DNA of 64,000 bases. Source: Pseudomonas proteolytica. Its GTDB lineage: Bacteria > Pseudomonadota > Gammaproteobacteria > Pseudomonadales > Pseudomonadaceae. Positions 30,476-39,226 of the stretch are shown here, in pieces (position 1 is the stretch's first letter; each line of letters opens with the position of its first letter). Under the pieces are notes generated by a model. The model made no database searches. It was not told the DNA's origin and saw nothing but the letters and a program-made list of their open reading frames with translations. The translations under genes and the position numbers were made by a program. Location: the NCBI RefSeq assembly GCF_007858275.1, contig NZ_VFEV01000004.1, positions 1 through 64,000 of the forward strand, in the 5' to 3' direction.

Positions 30476-30958
30476 ATGCTCAAATCTTCCCTGCTTCTGG
30501 CGGCCTTGCTGCTGCCTGTGTTCAGTGCCGCCAATGCCGAGGACTACAAGGCCGGCGACCTGCTGGTCAGCGATCCCTGGTCCCAGGAGTTGCCGCCCAA
30601 TGCGCCGACGGTGGCCGCGTACTTTGTGATCCATAACCAGGGTGAAGCCCCGGACCGCCTGCTCAGCGTCGATACGCCAGTGGCGGCCAAGGCCGAGCTG
30701 CATGAACACGTCATGCAGGGCGACTTGATGAAAATGCAACAGGTGCCCAGCGTGGCCGTGCCGCCCAAGGGCGAGTTGACCTTCGCACCGATGGCCTATC
30801 ACGTGATGCTCCTGGACCTGAAGGATCGCAGCCAGTTGCGCGACGGCCAGCACTTCCCCCTGACCCTGAACTTCGAAAAGGCCGGGCCAGTAAAAGTGGA
30901 AGTCTCGGTACAAAAAGTACCGCCGATGGCCGGCCACGAGCAAAAGCACGCCCATTAA
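30476..30958 (+). CDS. periplasmic copper chaperone PCu(A)C
   Basis: A 160-aa secreted copper chaperone. Signal peptide 1-21 (LLLAALLLPVFSAANAE). The copper motif H-M-x10-M-x21-H-x-M is represented by ELHEHVMQGDLMKMQQV and APMAYHVML. PCu(A)C proteins deliver Cu(I) to cytochrome oxidase CuA or other copper proteins in the periplasm. A His-rich tail (GHEQKHAH) ends the protein. GGAG precedes ATG. Probably one operon with the flanking DUF2946 genes and the OprC-like receptor. Confidence 0.9.
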   Translation: MLKSSLLLAALLLPVFSAANAEDYKAGDLLVSDPWSQELPPNAPTVAAYFVIHNQGEAPDRLLSVDTPVAAKAELHEHVMQGDLMKMQQVPSVAVPPKGELTFAPMAYHVMLLDLKDRSQLRDGQHFPLTLNFEKAGPVKVEVSVQKVPPMAGHEQKHAH

Positions 30959-30977
30959 CCACCCCAGGCCGCTCCCC

Positions 30978-31400
30978 ATGGGTGCTTCCGCCAACAGGTC
31001 AACCACGCGCCGTCGCCAGCCCTTGAGGCTGGCCCGCGGCAGCTGGATCAGCCTGTTCGCCATGCTGATGATCTTTATCGGACCGCTGATTTCCCAAGCG
31101 ATGCCGATGGATCATCACGCCGGCATGTCCATGCAGATGTCCATGGACGACACCTGCCACGCCGCGCCAAAGCATCCCGCCGAGCACACCAAGACTCCCG
31201 CCGCCGACCACGTCATGTGGGAGAAATGCGGCTATTGCAGCCTGTTGTTCAGTTGCCCGGCCCTGCCGGGCAGTGTTTCATTCGTGGCCCTTGGCACCCC
31301 ACCACCGGCCAACGCCCTCACCCCTGCAACGCGCCTGGGCCATGCCCGGCAGAGCATTTTCCCTGGCGCGCGCAGCCGCGCCCCGCCCAGCCAGTCGTAA
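30978..31400 (+). CDS. DUF2946 family protein, second copy
   Basis: A 140-aa protein starting 19 bp after the chaperone gene. One membrane segment (ISLFAMLMIFIGPLISQAMP, about 24-43) is followed by a His/Met-rich stretch (MDHHAGMSMQMSMDDTCHAA) and CGYCSLLFSCP, all plausible Cu ligands. The C-terminus is basic. It shares the layout but little sequence with the first copy. A role in copper handling is inferred from composition and neighbours only. Confidence 0.82.
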   Translation: MGASANRSTTRRRQPLRLARGSWISLFAMLMIFIGPLISQAMPMDHHAGMSMQMSMDDTCHAAPKHPAEHTKTPAADHVMWEKCGYCSLLFSCPALPGSVSFVALGTPPPANALTPATRLGHARQSIFPGARSRAPPSQS

Positions 31401-31494
31401 ACCGCCAATCACACACAACTTCGCACGGCCGCCTTCACACAGACAGCCGCAGGCTGCTGGCCGTGTTGTTTACGACTGACTGATGGAATTTTTC

Positions 31495-33570
31495 ATGTCC
31501 AGGTTTCCTGCTGACACCCGTATGGGATGTACCCCCGTGCTCGCCGTTTTGTGCGGCGCACTCTTGGCCCCACAGGCGTATGCCGACGACCACGCCGAAC
31601 ACCACAACGAGCTCAGCCCGACGGTGATTACCGGCGTTGCCCCAAGCTCCCCGCTGACCATCGTCACCAACCCCAAGGACCCACGCCAGCCGGTGCCGGC
31701 CAGTGACGGCGGCGACTACCTCAAGACCATCCCGGGCTTTGCCCTGGTGCGCAACGGCGGCACCAATGGCGACCCGGTACTGCGCGGCATGTTCGGCTCG
31801 CGCCTGAATATCCTCACCAACGGCAGCATGATGCTCGGCGCCTGCCCGGGCCGCATGGACGCGCCCACTTCCTACATCTCACCGGAAACCTACGACAAGC
31901 TCACCGTGATCAAAGGCCCGCAAACCGTGCTCTGGGGCCCCGGCGCCTCGGCCGGCACGGTGCTGTTCGACCGTGAACCGGAGCAGTTCGGCGAACTGGG
32001 CACGCGGGTCAACGCCAGCATCCTCGCCGGTTCCAACGGGCGTTTCGACAAAGTGCTGGATGCCGCCGCCGGTGGCTCGCTGGGGTATATCCGCGTGATC
32101 GGCAACCAGGCCCACGCCGATGACTACAAGGACGGCAACCACGACACCGTCGCCTCGCGCTACGACAAATGGAATGGCGACGTCGCCCTCGGCTGGACCC
32201 CGGACGCCGACACGCTGCTGGAACTCACCGCCGGTCGTGGCGATGGTGAAGCGCGTTACGCCGGACGTGGCATGGATGGCTCGCAATTCCTGCGCGAAAG
32301 CCTCGGTCTGCGCTTCGAAAAATCCAATATCGGCGAGGTACTCGACAAGGTCGAAGCCCAGGTCTACTACAACTACGCCGACCATGTGATGGACAACTAC
32401 AGCCTGCGCACGCCCTCGGGCACCGGGATGATGGCCGGGCCCATGGCGTCCAACGTCGACCGCCGCACCCTCGGCGCGCGGATCAAGGCCACCTGGCGCT
32501 GGGCCGACGTGCAACTGATCAGCGGCATCGATGCGCAGACCAACGAGCACCGCCAGCGCAGCAGCGCCGGGGTCGACACCTACAAGAACCTGCCGCGCAA
32601 CAAGGACGCCGACTTCCACAACTACGGAGTGTTTGGCGAATTGACCTGGTACGCCGCCGACAATGACCGGCTGATTACCGGCGCCCGCCTGGATCGCGCC
32701 TCGGCCAAGGATTACCGCCAGCGCACCGGCAGCGGCATGATGAGTCGCGCCAACCCTACCGCCGGCGATACCCGCGCCGACACTTTGCCGTCCGGTTTCG
32801 TACGTTATGAACATGACTTGGCCGACAGCCCGACGACCCTCTACGCCGGCCTCGGCCACGCCGAACGCTTCCCGGACTACTGGGAGTTGTTCTCCCCCAA
32901 CCGTGGCCCTGCGGGCTCGTTGAATGCCTTCGACGCGATCAAGCCGGAGAAAACCACCCAGCTGGATTTCGGCCTGCAATACAAGACCGCAGACCTGGAA
33001 GCCTGGGCCTCCGGTTATGTCGGCCAAGTGCGCGACTACATCCTGTTCAACTACACCCCTGGGATGATGGGCATGACCTCCCAGGCGCAGAACATCGATG
33101 CGCGGATCATGGGCGGTGAACTGGGCGCGGCGTACAAACTGACGTCCAACTGGAAAGCCGACGCCACCCTGGCCTACGCCTGGGGCAAGAACAGCAGCGA
33201 CGGCAAGGCGCTGCCGCAAATGCCGCCCCTGGACGCACGCTTTGGCCTGACCTACAGCGAAGACGACTGGAGCGCCGGCGCCTTGTGGCGTGTGGTCGCA
33301 GCGCAAAACCGCATCGACCAGAACAAAGGCAACGTGGTCGGCAAGGACTTCGCCAAGAGCGGTGGTTTTGGCGTGTTCTCGCTCAATGCCGCATACCGCA
33401 TCAACAAGAGCTTCAAGGTCAGCACTGGCGTCGACAACCTGTTTGGCAAGGCCTACGCCGAGCACTTGAACCTGGCCGGCAACGCCGGGTTCGGCTACCC
33501 GGCCAACGACCCACAAGCCATCAATGAACCGGGGCGCACGCTCTGGACCAAGGTCGACATGAGCTTCTAG
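31495..33570 (+). CDS. oprC: TonB-dependent copper receptor, OprC-like
   Basis: A 691-aa outer-membrane receptor with signal peptide (about 1-31), plug and 22-strand barrel ending VDMSF. The copper-site motifs of P. aeruginosa OprC, CxxxM and HxM, are both present: C117-P-G-R-M121 and H297-V-M299. The 180-residue distance between the Cys and the His equals the published OprC spacing (C143/H323) as I recall it. I chose ATG 31495, with GGA 7 nt upstream; an in-frame ATG four codons earlier lacks a site. It follows PCu(A)C and DUF2946 genes. Confidence 0.93.
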   Translation: MSRFPADTRMGCTPVLAVLCGALLAPQAYADDHAEHHNELSPTVITGVAPSSPLTIVTNPKDPRQPVPASDGGDYLKTIPGFALVRNGGTNGDPVLRGMFGSRLNILTNGSMMLGACPGRMDAPTSYISPETYDKLTVIKGPQTVLWGPGASAGTVLFDREPEQFGELGTRVNASILAGSNGRFDKVLDAAAGGSLGYIRVIGNQAHADDYKDGNHDTVASRYDKWNGDVALGWTPDADTLLELTAGRGDGEARYAGRGMDGSQFLRESLGLRFEKSNIGEVLDKVEAQVYYNYADHVMDNYSLRTPSGTGMMAGPMASNVDRRTLGARIKATWRWADVQLISGIDAQTNEHRQRSSAGVDTYKNLPRNKDADFHNYGVFGELTWYAADNDRLITGARLDRASAKDYRQRTGSGMMSRANPTAGDTRADTLPSGFVRYEHDLADSPTTLYAGLGHAERFPDYWELFSPNRGPAGSLNAFDAIKPEKTTQLDFGLQYKTADLEAWASGYVGQVRDYILFNYTPGMMGMTSQAQNIDARIMGGELGAAYKLTSNWKADATLAYAWGKNSSDGKALPQMPPLDARFGLTYSEDDWSAGALWRVVAAQNRIDQNKGNVVGKDFAKSGGFGVFSLNAAYRINKSFKVSTGVDNLFGKAYAEHLNLAGNAGFGYPANDPQAINEPGRTLWTKVDMSF

Positions 33571-33579
33571 CCACCACCG

Positions 33580-33681
33580 TTGTAGGAGCGAGCTTGCTCG
33601 CGAAGAACGTGAACGATGACGCAGCAAATCAGACTCAACGCGGCAACCTCAGGTTTTTCGCGAGCAAGCTCGCTCCTACAA
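33580..33681. repeat. REPIN between oprC and the PepSY gene
   Basis: Facing TGTAGGAGCGAGCTTGCTCG cores fill most of the 148-bp gap, 37 bp before the next start codon. Confidence 0.9.
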
Positions 33682-33718
33682 GTCATGCACAAAAATAACG
33701 TCCTTGCGGAGCACCCTG

Positions 33719-35101
33719 ATGAACCCTCCAAAGATCTCCTTCTACAACCTGGCCTGGCGCTGGCATTTCTACGCCGGGCTGTTTGTCGCCCCCTTCATGG
33801 TGTTGCTGGCAGTGACCGGCATCATCTACCTGTTCAAGCCCCAGCTTGACCCACTGATGTACGGTCAGCTGCTCAACGTGCAGCCCGCCGAACACGTCCT
33901 CAGCGCCGACGAGCAACTGCAGCGGGCCAAGGCCGCCTATCCACATGCCACCCTCAGCAAATACCTGCCCCCCGTGGACGCCAGCAGCAGCGCGCAGTTT
34001 GTCCTGCACAACGCAGGCAACGAGCTGACCGTTTTTGTCGACCCTTACCGCGGCAGCGTGCTTGGCGAGCAGGACGCAACCTACAACCTGCAAGCCATCG
34101 TTCGTGCGTTGCATGGTGAATTGATGATCGGCACCACCGGCGACCGCCTGATTGAACTCGCGGCCGGCTGGGGGGTGATGTTGGTGGTGTCCGGCCTGTA
34201 CCTGTGGTGGCCGCGCGGTCGCTCTGCTGCCGGGATTCTGTGGCCGCGCCTGGGCAGTCGCGGGCGCCTGTTCTGGCGCGACCTGCATGCCGTCACCGGG
34301 TTCTGGGGCGCGGCGTTTCTGCTGCTGATGATCCTCAGCGGCATGACCTGGACCGGCTTCTGGGGCAAGCAGTACGCCGACCTGTGGAACCGCTTCCCGG
34401 CGGCGATGTGGAACGATGTGCCGCAGTCCGATCAACAGGCCCGCAGCCTCAATACCGCGACGCAGCAGACCGTGCCCTGGGCCATGGAAAACACCCCCAT
34501 GCCGGTGTCCGGCGAGCATGCCGAACACATGCAGCACGGTGGCATGCACCACGGCCCGGCCGCGCCCTCGATCAGCCTGCAACAGGTGGTGGACCTGGCC
34601 ACCGCACGCCAGGTCGAGCCGGGCTACAGCGTCACCTTCCCGACCACGGCCACAGGCGTATTCACCATCGCCGTGTTCGCCAACGACCCGCGCAATGACG
34701 CAACTCTGCATGTGGACCAATACACCGGCAAGGTCCTCGCCGATGTGCGTTGGCAGCACTACAACACCGTGGCGCGGGTTACCGAGTCCGGGGTGATGCT
34801 GCACGAGGGCAAGATGTTCGGCGTGATCAACCAGATCATCGTGCTGCTGGTGTGCCTGATGATTCTGCTGAGTGCGGTCAGCGGCGTGGTGATCTGGTGG
34901 AAACGCCGGCCCCAAGGTGGCCTGGGGGTTCCACCGTTGCGCCATGATTTGCCGAAGTGGAAAACCGCCATGGTGATCATGCTCGCGCTGGCGATCATTT
35001 TCCCATTGGTCGGTGCGTCGCTGATCCTGGTGTGGGTCCTGGATCGGCTGGTGCTGGCGCGCTTTTTCAAGCAACGTGAATCGGCCTCATCTTCCCCATG
35101 A
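33719..35101 (+). CDS. PepSY-domain membrane protein (putative reductase) with His/Met loop
   Basis: A 460-aa inner-membrane protein with about four helices (near residues 15-40, 145-165, 195-215, 375-400 and a C-terminal one), of the PepSY-associated TM family often found next to TonB receptors. These are thought to reduce metal or siderophore complexes in the periplasm. A His/Met-rich loop (PMPVSGEHAEHMQHGGMHHG) near residues 258-278 lies in the periplasmic part and fits copper binding. ATG 33719 has GGAG 7 nt upstream; a TTG five codons earlier is rejected. Confidence 0.87.
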   Translation: MNPPKISFYNLAWRWHFYAGLFVAPFMVLLAVTGIIYLFKPQLDPLMYGQLLNVQPAEHVLSADEQLQRAKAAYPHATLSKYLPPVDASSSAQFVLHNAGNELTVFVDPYRGSVLGEQDATYNLQAIVRALHGELMIGTTGDRLIELAAGWGVMLVVSGLYLWWPRGRSAAGILWPRLGSRGRLFWRDLHAVTGFWGAAFLLLMILSGMTWTGFWGKQYADLWNRFPAAMWNDVPQSDQQARSLNTATQQTVPWAMENTPMPVSGEHAEHMQHGGMHHGPAAPSISLQQVVDLATARQVEPGYSVTFPTTATGVFTIAVFANDPRNDATLHVDQYTGKVLADVRWQHYNTVARVTESGVMLHEGKMFGVINQIIVLLVCLMILLSAVSGVVIWWKRRPQGGLGVPPLRHDLPKWKTAMVIMLALAIIFPLVGASLILVWVLDRLVLARFFKQRESASSSP

Positions 35102-35116
35102 GGCAGGCGAGATGCC

Positions 35117-35137
35117 CTACATAGAGACGTTATGTAG
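35117..35137. promoter_or_regulatory. 21-bp inverted repeat upstream of the TonB receptor
   Basis: CTACATA (35117-35123) and TATGTAG (35131-35137) are perfect 7-bp arms around GAGACGT. It lies 33 bp before the Zur-like box. It may be a second operator or a weak terminator of the PepSY gene, whose stop is 16 bp upstream. Confidence 0.4.
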
Positions 35138-35169
35138 TCTTACGCGGGCTTTCATCCCAAACGTAAGAA

Positions 35170-35186
35170 GTGTTAACTTATAACAC
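35170..35186. promoter_or_regulatory. candidate Zur box
   Basis: GTGTTAACTTATAACAC is a near-palindrome. It matches the Pseudomonas Zur pattern GTGTTATAATATAACAC at 14 of 17 positions as I recall that pattern, with both GTGTTA and TAACAC halves intact. It lies 68 bp before the TonB receptor start, in a typical promoter position. Zur with zinc would repress the downstream receptor and transporter. Confidence 0.78.
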
Positions 35187-35254
35187 TTACTGCACCGCCC
35201 CCACTCGCCGCGTCCAGCGGCGAGTACCGTCTCGAAGAAGCGATCTGTCGTCCG

Positions 35255-37363
35255 ATGAACAAGTACCTTGCCAGCGGCCTGTGCCTGCTTGCCTTGCAAA
35301 ACAGCGCCCAGGCCCTGACCCTGCCCGCCAGCCCCGTGACCGCCCCGGCGGTGGACAGCGAATATATCGACCTGAGCACTCCAACCACCGCCGGTTCGCG
35401 CCTGGGCCTCACAGCCCTGCAAACCCCCGGCAGTGTCGAAAGCCAGACCGGCACGCAGATCCGCGAACGGGGCGACGCCAGTGTGCAGGACGCAATCTCC
35501 CGTGCCACCGGCATCAGCCGCACCGGCACCCCGGGCGACGGCGGCACCTCGCTGCAAGCCCGTGGTTTTACCGGCCAGGGCTCGGTGATGCAGTTGTATG
35601 ACGGCAACCGCCTGTACACCGGCATGGGCACCTCGACCTTCCCGGTCGACACCTGGGCGGTCGAGCGCGTGGACGTGCTGCGCGGCCCGGCCTCGGTGCT
35701 GTACGGCGAAGGCGCCACCGGCGCAGTGGTCAACACGATCTCGAAAAAACCCTTCACTGGCGAGATCGAAAACCACATCCGCCTGGGCTACGGCTCCTAT
35801 GATCGCCAGCAACAAGCCCTGGACAGCGGCGGTTCGCTGACCGACACCTTGAGCTATCGCCTGAACCTCAACCGCCTGCGCAGCAATGGCTTTATCGACC
35901 GTGGCGACTCGGCCAGCGATTTTGCCAGCGGCGCCCTGCGCTGGCAGGCCGCCGATGACCTGAGCTTCACCCTGGCCCACGACTACGGCGACCAGCGCCC
36001 ACAGAACTACTTTGGTACACCGCTGCTCAACGGCCACTTGCACAAGGGCCTGCGCGACAAGAACTACAACGTCAGCAACGACACCCAGCATTACAACGAC
36101 CAGTGGACGCGCCTGAGCAGCGAATGGCAGATCAACGATGCCGTCAGCGCGCGCAACGAGCTGTACTACCTCAAGGCCCAGCGCCGCTGGCAGAACGCCG
36201 AGAACTACAACTTCAGCGCCGGGCAACTGACCCGCAGCGGGTTCTACGGCATCAAGCACAACCAGGAGCAGGTCGGCGATCGCCAGACCTTCACCTTCAA
36301 GCACACCCTATTCGGCCTCGATAGCCAGACCGTGACCGGCGTGGAATACAACCGCATCCGTTTCCGCCTGGCCAGCAACTCACCGTTTAAAGACGTCGTG
36401 ACCGGTGGCCAGCCGATTGATGTGAAACACCCGGCCCAGGCCCCTTTTGAAAGTGCCGACCCGTTCCTGCCGCTGTTCGCCACCACCACCAAACAGTTCG
36501 CAGGCTTTGCCGAAAACCGCCTGCAACTGACCGACCAGCTCTCGCTGATCACCGGCATCCGTCGCGACTACGTGCACCTGGACCGCGATGACCTGCGCAG
36601 CGGTGAGCGCAGCGACAGGACCCTGACCGGCAACAACTGGAAGGCCGGCCTGGTATTTGCCATCACTCCAGACACCTCGGTCTACGGCCAGTACGCCACC
36701 AGCACCGATGGCGTCGGCGGGTTGATCTCCCTGAGTTCAAGCCAGCAAGCGTTCGACCTGTCCACTGCCAAGCAGACCGAGATCGGTATCAAGCAGGCCT
36801 TCTGGGACCAGCGCGGCGAGTGGACCCTGGCGGCCTACCATATCGTCAAAAAGAAACTGCTGACCGATGTGCCGGGCAACCCGCAGTTCAAACAGCAGGT
36901 GGGCCAGCAATCCTCCAATGGCCTGGAAGCCAGCCTCGACCTGCAACTGCCCCACGCCTGGCAGCTGCAAGCCAACGCGGCCATCGTGCGGGCGCAGTAC
37001 GACGACTTCCAGCAGAATGTCGGCGGCGTACAAGTCTCGCGCGATGGCAATCGCCCGGTGGACGTGCCGCGCCGCACCGCCAACCTGTGGCTGAGCAAGG
37101 CCGTGACCGAAGACATCCGCGCCAGTGCCGGCGTACGTTATGTGGATGCGCGTTACGCCGACATGGCCAACCAGAACGAGCTGCCCAGCTACACCGTGGT
37201 CGATGCCAGCGTTTCGTGGAAAGCCCTGCGCAACACGACATTGGGCCTGCAATTGAATAACCTGTTCGACCGCACCTATGCCGTGAGCCAATACAATGAC
37301 GGCCAGCAATGGATACTGGGGGAGCCGCGCTCGTTCTTTGTGACGGCCGACTACACCTTCTAA
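35255..37363 (+). CDS. TonB-dependent receptor, probably for a zinc metallophore
   Basis: A 702-aa siderophore-type outer-membrane receptor: signal peptide (1-20), plug with SLQARGFTGQGSVMQLYDGNRLY and VERVDVLRGPASVLYGEGATGAVVNTISKKP, barrel ending DYTF. It resembles ferric-siderophore receptors, but the promoter carries a Zur-like box and the following ABC genes match PAO1 PA2912-PA2914, which with PA2911 were reported to rise under zinc limitation. The substrate is therefore probably a zinc (or other metal) chelate. A corrinoid substrate is a weaker alternative given the nearby cob genes. Confidence 0.85.
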   Translation: MNKYLASGLCLLALQNSAQALTLPASPVTAPAVDSEYIDLSTPTTAGSRLGLTALQTPGSVESQTGTQIRERGDASVQDAISRATGISRTGTPGDGGTSLQARGFTGQGSVMQLYDGNRLYTGMGTSTFPVDTWAVERVDVLRGPASVLYGEGATGAVVNTISKKPFTGEIENHIRLGYGSYDRQQQALDSGGSLTDTLSYRLNLNRLRSNGFIDRGDSASDFASGALRWQAADDLSFTLAHDYGDQRPQNYFGTPLLNGHLHKGLRDKNYNVSNDTQHYNDQWTRLSSEWQINDAVSARNELYYLKAQRRWQNAENYNFSAGQLTRSGFYGIKHNQEQVGDRQTFTFKHTLFGLDSQTVTGVEYNRIRFRLASNSPFKDVVTGGQPIDVKHPAQAPFESADPFLPLFATTTKQFAGFAENRLQLTDQLSLITGIRRDYVHLDRDDLRSGERSDRTLTGNNWKAGLVFAITPDTSVYGQYATSTDGVGGLISLSSSQQAFDLSTAKQTEIGIKQAFWDQRGEWTLAAYHIVKKKLLTDVPGNPQFKQQVGQQSSNGLEASLDLQLPHAWQLQANAAIVRAQYDDFQQNVGGVQVSRDGNRPVDVPRRTANLWLSKAVTEDIRASAGVRYVDARYADMANQNELPSYTVVDASVSWKALRNTTLGLQLNNLFDRTYAVSQYNDGQQWILGEPRSFFVTADYTF

Positions 37364-37371
37364 CCCCCCAC

Positions 37372-37464
37372 AATGTGGGAGCGGGCTTGCTCGCGAATGC
37401 GGTGGGTCAGAGATGAATATGTTGACTGACCCACCGCATTCGCGAGCAAGCCCGCTCCCACATT
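37372..37464. repeat. REPIN inside the TonB-ABC operon
   Basis: Facing GTGGGAGCGGGCTTGCTCGC cores with AATGTGGG / CCCACATT ends lie between the receptor and the ATPase gene. The ATPase frame stays open through it, which produces a false N-terminal extension. Confidence 0.9.
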
Positions 37465-37490
37465 TTGGGACAGTGTTAACCTTGAGACCG

Positions 37491-38282
37491 ATGATGCCCA
37501 CCCTCGACCTTCACCACCTCGCCTGGTCCCCCCTGGGCCACAGCCACTGCCATCACCAGTTCCAGTTGCGTGATGCCAGCCTGCAGGTGGGCGCCGGGGA
37601 GTTTGTCGGGCTGATCGGGCCCAATGGCAGCGGCAAGACCAGCCTGTTGCGCTGCGCCTATCGGTTCAGCAAACCCGAGCAGGGCGAAGTGCGGTTCGAT
37701 CACCAGAACGTCTGGAAGCAGCCTTCACGCTGGTGCGCCCAGCGCATCGCCGTGGTGTTGCAGGAGTTCCCCGATGCCTTCGGCTTGCGCGTCGATGAAG
37801 TCGTCGCCATGGGCCGCACGCCCCACAAAGGGCTGTTCGACGGCGATACCCAACACGATCGCCAACTGGTGCAACAAGCCCTCGACTCCGTCGGCCTGCT
37901 GGGCTTTGAGGACCACGCCTTCGCCACCCTTTCCGGCGGTGAAAAGCAGCGCGTGATCCTCGCCCGCGCCCTGGCCCAGCAACCGCAATTGCTGATCCTC
38001 GATGAACCGACCAACCACCTCGATCCGCGCTACCAGCTTGAGTTGCTCAAGCTGGTCAAGCGCCTGCAGATCGGCACCCTGGCCAGTATCCACGACCTGA
38101 ACCTGGCGGCAGCCTTCTGTGATCGCCTGTACGTGATAAACCACGGGCGCATCATCACCAGCGGCACGCCGCACGAGGTGTTGACCACCGAGTTGCTGCG
38201 CGAGGTCTTCGGTGTCGAGGCCTTGATCGATGCCCATCCTTTGTCCGGCTACCCTCGAATCACCTGGATAACCCAACCATGA
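37491..38282 (+). CDS. metal-chelate ABC transporter, ATP-binding protein
   Basis: A 263-aa FecE/BtuD-type ATPase. Walker A is GPNGSGKTS, signature LSGGEKQR, Walker B LLILDEPTNHLD, and the H-loop IHDLNLAAAFCDR. The true start is one of two adjacent ATGs at 37491/37494 (GAG just upstream); the in-frame extension to 37413 is translated REP sequence and is rejected. It overlaps the binding-protein gene by 4 bp. It should drive import by the FecCD-type permease two genes on. Confidence 0.92.
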   Translation: MMPTLDLHHLAWSPLGHSHCHHQFQLRDASLQVGAGEFVGLIGPNGSGKTSLLRCAYRFSKPEQGEVRFDHQNVWKQPSRWCAQRIAVVLQEFPDAFGLRVDEVVAMGRTPHKGLFDGDTQHDRQLVQQALDSVGLLGFEDHAFATLSGGEKQRVILARALAQQPQLLILDEPTNHLDPRYQLELLKLVKRLQIGTLASIHDLNLAAAFCDRLYVINHGRIITSGTPHEVLTTELLREVFGVEALIDAHPLSGYPRITWITQP

Positions 38283-39226
38283 TCCTGCGCTCCCTGCTCT
38301 CCCTCGCTTTGCTGCTGGGCACCGCCCAGGCGTTTGCCGAAGCGACCCATTACCCGCTGAAAATCCAGAGCTGCAACCGCGAAGTGACCTTCAACCAGGC
38401 GCCGGAACACGCCGTCAGCCACGACATCAACATGACCCAGATGATGCTGGCCCTGGGGCTCAAGTCGCGCATGGTCGGCTACAGCGGCGTGACGGGCTGG
38501 AAATCCGTGACCCCGCAAATGGCCCAGCTACTCGATGGCCTGCCAGAGCTGGCGAGCAAGTACCCTTCGGTGGAAACCCTGCTCAATGCCAACGTCGATT
38601 TCTTCTTCGCCGGCTGGGACTACGGCATGCGCGTGGGCGGCGACCTCACGCCGCAAACCCTGCAACCTTTGGGCATCAATGTGCTGGAGCTCACTGAGTC
38701 CTGTGCGTTTGTGATGAAGCGCCCGGCCGCGACCCTGGATGACACCTATAACGACCTGCGCAACCTGGGCAAGATCTTCGACGTGCAGGACCGCGCCAAT
38801 ACCTTGATTGCACAGATGCAGGCACAGGTCGCCCAGGTGCAGAAAAACCTGCCGGCGGAAAAGCCCCGGGTATTTCTCTACGACAGTGGCGAAGACCGTG
38901 CCATGACTTCCGGGCGCCTGGGCATGCCGCAAGCGCTGATCGCGGCGGCGGGCGGGCGCAATATCCTCGATGACGTGGACGCCAGTTGGACCCGCATCAA
39001 CTGGGAAACCGTGGTCGAGCGCAACCCACAGGTGATCGTGATCGTCGACTACAGCGAAATCAGCGCCGCGCAGAAGCAGCAGTTTTTGCTGGATAACCCG
39101 GCACTGCAATCGGTGGACGCCATCAAGCACCAGCGCTTTATCGTGATTCCCTACGTGCAGGCCACGCCGGGTATCGACAACGTGCTGGCGGTTGAAACCC
39201 TGGCCAAGGGGTTCCACGGCCAATGA
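38279..39226 (+). CDS. metal-chelate ABC transporter, periplasmic binding protein
   Basis: A 315-aa protein with a signal peptide (1-20, SLLSLALLLGTAQAFAEA) and a BtuF/FhuD-type two-lobed fold: YPLKIQSCNREVTFNQAPEHAVS at the start, NANVDFFFAGWDYG and NPQVIVIVDYSE later. The family is used for siderophores, haem, corrinoids and metallophores, so sequence alone does not name the ligand. ATGA overlaps at both ends join it translationally to the ATPase and permease genes. Confidence 0.92.
   Translation: MILRSLLSLALLLGTAQAFAEATHYPLKIQSCNREVTFNQAPEHAVSHDINMTQMMLALGLKSRMVGYSGVTGWKSVTPQMAQLLDGLPELASKYPSVETLLNANVDFFFAGWDYGMRVGGDLTPQTLQPLGINVLELTESCAFVMKRPAATLDDTYNDLRNLGKIFDVQDRANTLIAQMQAQVAQVQKNLPAEKPRVFLYDSGEDRAMTSGRLGMPQALIAAAGGRNILDDVDASWTRINWETVVERNPQVIVIVDYSEISAAQKQQFLLDNPALQSVDAIKHQRFIVIPYVQATPGIDNVLAVETLAKGFHGQ

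Noticed and set aside
37413-37490. N-terminal extension of the ABC ATPase (start at 37413)
   Set aside because: It would translate REP sequence (HSRASPLPH-type peptide). The same peptide appears in false extensions before ureA and elsewhere, so it is not protein coding.
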